Below are positions 58,177-64,000 of a stretch of 64,000 bases of DNA, in pieces. The DNA is from an uncultured Clostridia bacterium (GTDB lineage Bacteria > Bacillota > Clostridia > Christensenellales > Aristaeellaceae). The stretch lies in the NCBI GenBank assembly GCA_934662505.1, contig CAKUKE010000007.1, positions 35,147 to 99,146 on the forward strand, given 5' to 3'. Position numbers and translations under genes: made by a program. Each line of letters starts with the position of its first letter. Positions within the stretch are counted from its first letter, which is position 1. The notes beneath the pieces are model-generated. The model made no database searches. It was not told where the DNA came from and saw only the letters and a program-made list of their open reading frames with translations.

Positions 58177-59369
58177 ACGGCCGCATTGGCGCAGCCGCGC
58201 GGGCGGCGCTCCGGCCGTACGGGGCGCTCCCGGATGAAAAGCACGTGGACGTGCTGGACGGGGTGCGCGCCCTGATGGTGCTGCTGGTGGGCGCGTTTCA
58301 TATCTGGCAGCAGAGCTGGCTCACGCCTCGGTTCACCGTCATGGGCAAGCTGGTCTCGCTGGATTTTCTGCTGCGGTCGGGCTATATCTGGGTGGACGGG
58401 CTGGTTCTGCTTTCCGGCTTTCTTCTGTACCTTCCCATTGCCCGGCTGGGGGCGGAAGCCCCGTTCCCCTCGACCCGGTCGTTTTTCAGGCGGCGCTTCT
58501 GGCGCATTTATCCGTCCTATGCGCTGAATGTGTTGTTGTTTTTCCTGCTGGCGCTGCCCCGCTACGGCGGCGATACCGTCTTCATGGCGGAGGATCTGGC
58601 GGCGCACCTGACCTTTACCCATACCCTGTTTTACAAGACCTATTATGTCAGTCCCATCAACGGGGCGTTGTGGACGGTGGGGGTGGAGGTGCAGTTCTAC
58701 CTGCTGTTCCCACTGCTGGGGCGCTGCTACCGCAAGCACCCGCTGGCGACGGCGCTGGGGATGACGGCGGTCGCCTTTGCGTGGCGGGGCTATGCGTCGA
58801 CCCTGCGCGACTGCGCGCTGTGGTTCAACCAGCTGCCGGCGTTTCTGGATGTGTACGCGCTGGGCTTTGTGGGGGCGGAGGCGTTTGTGGCGCTGCGGCG
58901 CAGGCTGGGACAGGCGGGCAGGCGGGAAAAGGTGTTTTTCTCCTTTACGGCGCTGGCAAGCCTGCTGTACGCGCTGTCCCTTGCGCGGCTGCAGGCAGCG
59001 CGGAACGGTCAGGAGGCCATCCGCATCGGACAGATGGACACCCGGTTTCCTTTCTGTCTGGCGCTGCTGGCGTTGATGGTGTCCGCCGCCTTTGCGCTGC
59101 CCTTCATCCGTTTTTTGCTGGGCAACCGGGTCATGCGGTTTTTATCCGCCGTGTCCTTCCAGTTTTACATGATCCATCAGGTCATCGCGGTGCGTATCCG
59201 GGAATGGGGACTGATCCCCTCGGCGAGCGATACGCCCAACATGATGGGCGAGCGGGCATGGCAGGTGCCCTATACGCTGGTCTGCTTTCTGATTCCCCTG
59301 GCGCTGGCAGCGCTGCTGACCTACGGCTTTGAACGGCCGCTGACCCGCCGGTTTGCCGGCAGAAAATAA
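58173..59369 (+). CDS. Acyltransferase 3 (OafA/YrhL-type) membrane protein
   Basis: 398 residues from GTG 58173, sharing GTGA with the previous stop. About ten transmembrane helices. Family core: VLDGVRALMVLLVGAFHIWQ with the catalytic His, SGYIWVDGLVLLSGFLLYLP, FFRRRFWRIYPSYALNVLLF and LWTVGVEVQFYLLFPLLGRC. Transfers acyl groups to extracytoplasmic glycans or peptidoglycan. The acceptor is unknown. Confidence 0.9.
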   Translation: MNGRIGAAARAALRPYGALPDEKHVDVLDGVRALMVLLVGAFHIWQQSWLTPRFTVMGKLVSLDFLLRSGYIWVDGLVLLSGFLLYLPIARLGAEAPFPSTRSFFRRRFWRIYPSYALNVLLFFLLALPRYGGDTVFMAEDLAAHLTFTHTLFYKTYYVSPINGALWTVGVEVQFYLLFPLLGRCYRKHPLATALGMTAVAFAWRGYASTLRDCALWFNQLPAFLDVYALGFVGAEAFVALRRRLGQAGRREKVFFSFTALASLLYALSLARLQAARNGQEAIRIGQMDTRFPFCLALLALMVSAAFALPFIRFLLGNRVMRFLSAVSFQFYMIHQVIAVRIREWGLIPSASDTPNMMGERAWQVPYTLVCFLIPLALAALLTYGFERPLTRRFAGRK

Positions 59370-59420
59370 ACGATTCGCCGCGCGGGGCGCGAGAGAAACA
59401 AATGTGGAGGAGCTTGCATT

Positions 59421-60539
59421 ATGCGCGATCCGAGAATGGAAAAACTGGCTCACAATCTGGTTCATTATTCCTGTAAATTGCAAAAGGGAGAACGGGTGCT
59501 CATTGAGGCGACGGGGATCCCCAACGATTTTGTGTGCGCGCTGGTGGATGAGGCATACGGCGCCGGGGCGCTTCCCATGGTGAACCTGATCGACCCCAAG
59601 GTGCAGCGCGCCATGATGATGCACTGCACAGAGGAACAGCTGGAACTGATGGCGAAATACGACAGCCTGCGCATGCAGGACTGTCAGGCCTACATCGGGG
59701 TGCGGGGCGGAGAAAACGCCTTTGAAAACGCCGACGTGCCCGCGGCGCAGAAGGAACTGTACGGCGTCACCTATTCCAATCAGGTGCACGGCAAGATCCG
59801 GGTGCCTCACACCAAATGGGTGGTGCTGCGTTATCCTACCCCCGGCATGGCGCAGCAGGCCGGCATGAGCACGGACGCGTTTGAAAAGTTCTATTTCGAC
59901 GTGTGCAACATGGATTATCAGAATATGAGCAACGCCATGGACGCGCTGGTTCGCCGGCTGGAAACGGCGGATCAGGTGCACATCACAGGTCCGGGCACCG
60001 ATCTGACCCTGTCCATCAAAGGGCAGCCTGCCATCAAGTGCGCGGGCGAACTGAACATTCCCGACGGCGAGGTGTTCACCGCGCCTGTGCGGGAGTCGGT
60101 CAACGGCGTGCTCACCTACACCGCGCCCAGCCTGTATCAGGGTGTGCGGCACGAGAACATCCGGCTGACCTTCAAGGACGGCAAGATCGTGGATCAGACG
60201 GGCAGCCATCCGGAACTGCTGAAAAAGATTTTCGATACGGACGCCGGCGCACGGTATGTGGGCGAGTTCGCCTTCGGCGTGAACCCCTACATCAATAAGC
60301 CCATGCTGGACACGCTGTTTGACGAGAAGATTGCCGGTTCTTTCCACTTTACGCCCGGCGCGTGCTACGATGAATGCCCCAATGGCAACCACAGCGCCAT
60401 TCACTGGGATCTGGTCTGCATCCAGACCCCGGAATACGGCGGCGGCGAGATTTATCTGGACGGCGAGCTCATCCGGAAGGACGGCCGGTTCGTGCCGGAG
60501 GATCTGCAGTGCCTGAACCCTGAGCAGCTGATGAAATAA
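59421..60539 (+). CDS. M29 family aminopeptidase
   Basis: 372 residues. Metal-dependent aminopeptidase of the AmpS/PepS/T type. Zinc ligands are likely Glu in NIPDGEVFTAPVRESVNG, Glu in YVGEFAFGVNP, His in GSFHFTPGACYDECPNGNHS, and His/Asp in SAIHWDLVC. GTGGAGGAGC precedes ATG 59421. The protein has the family length (about 410) with a short N-terminus. Cytosolic peptide recycling. Confidence 0.92.
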   Translation: MRDPRMEKLAHNLVHYSCKLQKGERVLIEATGIPNDFVCALVDEAYGAGALPMVNLIDPKVQRAMMMHCTEEQLELMAKYDSLRMQDCQAYIGVRGGENAFENADVPAAQKELYGVTYSNQVHGKIRVPHTKWVVLRYPTPGMAQQAGMSTDAFEKFYFDVCNMDYQNMSNAMDALVRRLETADQVHITGPGTDLTLSIKGQPAIKCAGELNIPDGEVFTAPVRESVNGVLTYTAPSLYQGVRHENIRLTFKDGKIVDQTGSHPELLKKIFDTDAGARYVGEFAFGVNPYINKPMLDTLFDEKIAGSFHFTPGACYDECPNGNHSAIHWDLVCIQTPEYGGGEIYLDGELIRKDGRFVPEDLQCLNPEQLMK

Positions 60540-60575
60540 GGCCTGGAGAAAAAATATTTTCGGGAGGCGGAACAC

Positions 60576-62285
60576 ATGAACAAGGAGTATCTGCGTTGGC
60601 TGGAAAATGTGCAGGACGAGGCCGTCCGCGCGGAACTGGAGAGCATCCGGGGGGATGAGGCGGCCATTGAGGATCGGTTCTACAGTGAACTGCATTTCGG
60701 CACCGGCGGGCTGCGGGGTGTGATCGGCGCCGGCAGCAACCGGATGAACGTGTACACCGTGGGGCGGGCGACCCGGGGCTATGCCAGATACCTGACGGAG
60801 CATTTCGACCATCCTTCCGTGGCGATCGGGCATGACAACCGGAAGAATTCCGATCTGTTTGCCGTGGAGGCCGCCTGCATCATGGCGGCGGCGGGCGTCA
60901 GGGTGCACATGTACCGGGAACTGATGCCTACGCCCATGCTGTCCTACGCCGTGCGGCAGCTGCACTGTCAGGGCGGCATCGTCATTACCGCCAGCCATAA
61001 CCCCGCCATTTATAACGGCTACAAGGCCTACGGTCCAGACGGTTGCCAGATGACGGACGACGCGGCGCACGCGGTAGAGGCCTGCATCGATGAAATGGAC
61101 TACTTCACCGGCGAAAAGGCGGACTTTGACGCCTGCCTGCGGGATGGCCGCATCGCCTATATTTCCGATGAACTGGTGGAGCGCTTCCTGAAGGAAGTGT
61201 CCGCCCTTGCGCCCGGCAGCAAGGACGAGGCGGCGGCGCTGAAGATCGTCTACACCCCGCTGAACGGTACGGGGCGCATGCCTGTGACCCGGGTGCTGGC
61301 CATGAACGGCTTTTCAGATGTGACGGTGGTGCCGCAGCAGGAGATGCCCGATCCCACCTTTGCCACCTGCCCCTATCCCAACCCGGAGATCCGTCAGGCG
61401 CTGGAGCTGGGGCTGCAGCTGATGACGGAAAAGAAGGCCGACCTGCTGCTGGCTACCGACCCGGACTGCGACCGGGTGGGCACCGCCGTGTGGGATGGCG
61501 GTGCGCAGCGGCTCATCACCGGCAATGAAATGGGCGTGCTGCTGCTGGATTACATCTGCGAAAAGCGGACGACGGAGGGCACCATGCCGAAGACGCCCGT
61601 CGCCATCAAGACCATTGTGACCACCGATATGGCGCGCCGGGTGGCGGATCGGTACGGTGTGGAAATGCGGGACGTGCTGACCGGCTTTAAGTACATCGGC
61701 GAGCAGATCGGTCTGCTGGAGGCGGAAGGGCGGCCGGAAAGCTATCTGATGGGCTTTGAGGAAAGCTATGGGTACCTTACCGGCACCCATGCCCGGGACA
61801 AGGACGGCGTGAACGCGGCGCTGATCATCTGCCGTATGTGCGCCCATTACAAGGCGCAGGGCATGACGCTGGCCGATGCGCTGCGCAAGTGCGAGGAAAA
61901 GTACGGCGCATACCGTAACGCGCTGGAAAACCACGCCCTCCCCGGACAGGACGGCATGAAGAAGATGGAGGCCATGATGACCGCTCTGCGGAACGATCCC
62001 CCGAAAATGGTCATGCATCTGCCCCTCACCCGTGTGCAGGACTTTGAGACCCATGAGGATCGGATGATGGCCACCGGCGAGGTGCGGCCCATCACCCTGC
62101 CCACGTCCAACGTGCTCAAGTTCTACTACGGCGAACGGATCACCGTGGTGGTGCGCCCCAGCGGCACGGAGCCCAAGCTGAAAATCTATCACGCCGTGCG
62201 GGGCGATACCCCTCTGCATGCGGATGAACTGCTCAGGGGCTGGCAGGAAGCCTTTGCCCGGATCACGGACGAACTGAAAAAATAA
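60576..62285 (+). CDS. pgcA: Phosphoglucomutase/phosphomannomutase
   Basis: 569 residues. Alpha-D-phosphohexomutase superfamily with all four signatures: phosphoserine loop IVITASHNPAIYNGYKAYG (Ser about 140), metal loop LLATDPDCDRVGTAV, sugar loop MGFEESYGYLTGTHARDKDG and phosphate loop VVRPSGTEPKLKIY. Provides glucose 1-phosphate for wall and polysaccharide precursors. Starts at ATG 60576 after GGGAGGCGG. A terminator follows. Confidence 0.95.
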   Translation: MNKEYLRWLENVQDEAVRAELESIRGDEAAIEDRFYSELHFGTGGLRGVIGAGSNRMNVYTVGRATRGYARYLTEHFDHPSVAIGHDNRKNSDLFAVEAACIMAAAGVRVHMYRELMPTPMLSYAVRQLHCQGGIVITASHNPAIYNGYKAYGPDGCQMTDDAAHAVEACIDEMDYFTGEKADFDACLRDGRIAYISDELVERFLKEVSALAPGSKDEAAALKIVYTPLNGTGRMPVTRVLAMNGFSDVTVVPQQEMPDPTFATCPYPNPEIRQALELGLQLMTEKKADLLLATDPDCDRVGTAVWDGGAQRLITGNEMGVLLLDYICEKRTTEGTMPKTPVAIKTIVTTDMARRVADRYGVEMRDVLTGFKYIGEQIGLLEAEGRPESYLMGFEESYGYLTGTHARDKDGVNAALIICRMCAHYKAQGMTLADALRKCEEKYGAYRNALENHALPGQDGMKKMEAMMTALRNDPPKMVMHLPLTRVQDFETHEDRMMATGEVRPITLPTSNVLKFYYGERITVVVRPSGTEPKLKIYHAVRGDTPLHADELLRGWQEAFARITDELKK

Positions 62286-62339
62286 AAACTTTTTTGAAGG
62301 AACGGCACGCTGCGGGGCGGTGCGCCGCCGGATACACCG

Positions 62340-62370
62340 GCGCCCGGGAAAACGCTTTTCCGGGCGCTTT
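62340..62370 (+). terminator. Intrinsic terminator after phosphoglucomutase
   Basis: GCGCCCGG-g-AAAA pairs with TTTTCCGGGCGC (one bulge), followed by TTTC. Confidence 0.65.
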
Positions 62371-62416
62371 CTGCGGCGGTGCGCATCGGATGTTCCGATG
62401 AAAGGAGAAATACTGG

Positions 62417-63217
62417 ATGCAGCTGACGATGCTGGGAACGGGCAACGCGCTGGTGACGGAATGCTACAACACCTGCTTTGTGCTGAGCGACGACGGGCAG
62501 CATTTTCTGGTGGACGGAGGCGGCGGAAACGGGGTACTGTGTCAGCTGAAGCGAGCGGGGATTCCGTGGCAGGGTATTCATACGATCTTTGCCACCCACA
62601 AGCACATCGATCACATTCTGGGCGTGGTCTGGATGATGCGCATGATCTGTCAGGCCATGGGCGGCGGACGGTACGAGGGCGAAACGGTGATCTACGGTCA
62701 TGACGAGGTGATCGGGCTGCTCCGGCGTATGGCGGGCGATCTGCTGCAGAAAAAGCAGACGGCGTTTCTGGATACGCGGCTGCATCTGGTGCCGGTTTCG
62801 GATGGCGAAGAAAGGGAAATTCTGGGGCGGAAGACGGTCTTCTTCGACATTCAGTCGACCAAGGCACGGCAGTTCGGGTTTTCCATGGCGTTGGAGCCGG
62901 GTAAAAAACTCACCTGCTGCGGCGATGAGCCTTACCAGCCCTGTGAACGGCCTTACGCGGAGGGCAGCGCCTGGCTGATGCACGAGGCCTTTTGCCTGCA
63001 CGGCGAGGCGGACGTGTTCAAACCCTACGAAAAGCACCATTCCACCGTCAAAGACGCCTGTGAACTGGCGCAGACGCTGGGGGTGGAGAACCTGCTGCTC
63101 TATCACACGGAGGATCACCATCTGGCGGAACGCAAGGAACGGTATACCGCAGAGGGTGCGCAGTTCTTTCACGGCGGCCTGTATGTGCCGGACGATCTGG
63201 AAACCGTCACCCTGTAA
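62417..63217 (+). CDS. MBL-fold metallo-hydrolase, RNase Z-like
   Basis: 266 residues. Metal-binding motif ATHKHIDHILGVVWMM (HxHxDH, about residues 59-65), an Asp in LTCCGDEPYQPC, and a later His in LLYHTEDHHL. The N-terminus MLGTGNALVTECYNTC is the ElaC-like start. Missing the exosite of true RNase Z, so a general MBL hydrolase is safer. A CATCGGA/TCCGATG hairpin lies just before the binding site AAAGGAG. The substrate is unknown. Confidence 0.85.
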   Translation: MQLTMLGTGNALVTECYNTCFVLSDDGQHFLVDGGGGNGVLCQLKRAGIPWQGIHTIFATHKHIDHILGVVWMMRMICQAMGGGRYEGETVIYGHDEVIGLLRRMAGDLLQKKQTAFLDTRLHLVPVSDGEEREILGRKTVFFDIQSTKARQFGFSMALEPGKKLTCCGDEPYQPCERPYAEGSAWLMHEAFCLHGEADVFKPYEKHHSTVKDACELAQTLGVENLLLYHTEDHHLAERKERYTAEGAQFFHGGLYVPDDLETVTL

Positions 63218-63649
63218 AGCCCCGTCTTCGCCCGGCTGAGCGGCAAAAACGGAACAGACCGTTAGTTTGCCGGATGCACATGGGTACGGATGGCCGCTGG
63301 CGCGAATTCCTTTTTCTGCTGCGCAGCAGGTGTTCCCCCTTGCCGGGTCGGCAGGAGGGGGAAAAAGAAAACCATCAGCGAAGGCGATGGTTCAAAAGAG
63401 GCTTATGCCGATGCATGATCCCGCCGCATTTGCGGTCGGAGTGCAAATGCGTGAGCGTTGGGCGCTTCAGAGGGCTTTTTGACCCTGCCCGGATTCCAGT
63501 ATCAGCGGCTGTCAGTCGCGGAACCACCGGCTTTGCCGGTGGTTTTGATTTGCGTCCGAATTCAAAAGGAGGGGGGGGAACGGACATGACAAAGCGTCTC
63601 CCGGTTTTCCGGGAGACGCTTTGCTCAAAATGAATACTTTCAGGAACAA
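63218..63649. repeat. Hairpin-rich gene-free block, possible dispersed repeat or structured RNA
   Basis: 432 bases with no supportable gene but at least five good hairpins: CTGCTGC/GCAGCAG (63316-63329), TTCCCCCT/AGGGGGAA (63333-63363), AACCATC/GATGGTT (63370-63392), CGCATTTGC/GCAAATGCG (63425-63451) and AACCACCGGC/GCCGGTGGTT (63522-63544). The T-rich 3' side of the third, on the - strand, looks terminator-like. I half-recall similar sequence as an intergenic repeat in gut Clostridia; this was not checked. Confidence 0.5.
63591..63614 (-). terminator. Terminator of pyruvate phosphate dikinase
   Basis: Perfect stem GCGTCTCCCGG / CCGGGAGACGC with TTTT loop and AAA/TTT ends, placed 36 bases after the minus-strand gene. 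Confidence 0.75.
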
Positions 63650-64000
63650 TTACTTGTTCTTCCGAGCCTTGATCGCGGCCTGCGCAGCGGACAGGCGGGC
63701 GATAGGCACCCGGTAGGGGCTGCAGGACACATAGTTCAGACCGATCTCATTGCAGAATTCAATGGAGGAGGGGTCGCCGCCATGCTCACCGCAGATGCCG
63801 CAGTGCAGCTTGCTGTTGGCGCCGGTGCCCAGCTTCACGGCCATGTCCATCAGCTTGCCCACGCCCACGGTGTCCAGACGGGCGAAGGGATCGCTCTCGT
63901 AGATCTTGTTCATGTAGTACGCGGGCAGGAACTTGCCGGCGTCGTCACGGGAGAAGCCGAAGGTCATCTGGGTCAGGTCGTTGGTGCCGAAGCAGAAGAA
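63650..64000 (-). CDS. ppdK: Pyruvate, phosphate dikinase, C-terminal part
   Basis: Only the last 117 codons lie in the window and the frame is open to its edge ([20 protein letters not shown]). This is the PEP/pyruvate-binding domain: catalytic Cys in [20 protein letters not shown], then [14 protein letters not shown]. Interconverts pyruvate, ATP and phosphate with PEP, AMP and PPi. The 5' part is outside the window. Confidence 0.95.
   Translation of the reverse strand, partial: FFCFGTNDLTQMTFGFSRDDAGKFLPAYYMNKIYESDPFARLDTVGVGKLMDMAVKLGTGANSKLHCGICGEHGGDPSSIEFCNEIGLNYVSCSPYRVPIARLSAAQAAIKARKNK

Noticed and set aside
63586..63633. 15-codon frame with a GGAGGGGGGG binding site near ppdK
   Set aside because: Its body is the terminator stem of the opposite gene; likely chance.
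1..64000. tRNA, rRNA, integrase, transposase and toxin-antitoxin genes
   Set aside because: None could be recognised on either strand.

Overview
The window is a G+C-rich, low-repeat bacterial chromosome segment, most likely from a spore-forming Firmicute of class Clostridia (gut-type lineage; Christensenellales-like is only a guess). The evidence is a tRNA-Met-type T-box leader before metG, sigma-A promoters of Gram-positive style, short intrinsic terminators, an unmarked spoVM microgene, a small acid-soluble spore protein gene, LCP and TetR families, two T-rich bidirectional terminators, and sugar ABC operons with AraC control. No rRNA, tRNA or CRISPR was found.

Layout: 1-8664 (+) is housekeeping: the 3' part of dnaB, a YhaM-like exonuclease, a lipoprotein, a NYN/LOTUS protein, a T-box-controlled metG and a COG2509-type flavoprotein. 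8842-9498 is gene-free and repeat-bearing. 9499-21858 (-) is a complete head-tail-lysis cassette of a siphovirus-like particle: a small gene, large terminase, portal, scaffold, P22-type coat, connectors, tail tube, a frameshifted tail-assembly chaperone pair, a very short tape measure, distal tail, a 1039-residue tail/host-range protein, an NlpC/P60 lysin and a holin. It has no integrase, repressor or replication gene, so it reads as a defective or domesticated prophage, possibly gene-transfer-agent-like. Directly upstream, on the same strand, are a small membrane protein gene and spoVM.

22559-35116 (+) carries a DUF624-like membrane protein, an SASP, a methyltransferase, hslO, TPR/HEAT/zinc-ribbon proteins, an LRR protein, miaA, a degenerate Nudix protein, a large CARDB-like surface protein and a TetR regulator. 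35291-37066 (+) is oleate hydratase. 37147-46164 (-) is one long catabolic operon running from a sialidase-like propeller through a CUT1 sugar importer (two permeases and a binding protein, no ATPase) to PdxA2, a four-carbon acid sugar kinase, a DapA-family aldolase and an iron alcohol dehydrogenase. It starts at a consensus promoter overlaid by a perfect 13-bp-arm palindrome and ends in a bidirectional terminator. A second propeller enzyme and an AraC regulator form an adjoining transcript (46330-48265).

48452-63217 (+) holds an Mbeg1-like hydrolase, an NAGPA-domain protein, an Lgt-like membrane protein, an LCP protein, pyrimidine-nucleoside phosphorylase, a secreted protein, a 940-residue zinc-ribbon/TPR-like repeat protein, an acyltransferase, an M29 aminopeptidase, phosphoglucomutase and an MBL-fold hydrolase. 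63218-63649 is a hairpin-rich gene-free block, and the window ends in the C-terminal part of pyruvate phosphate dikinase (-). All functional calls rest on motif recognition by eye; no database search was run.
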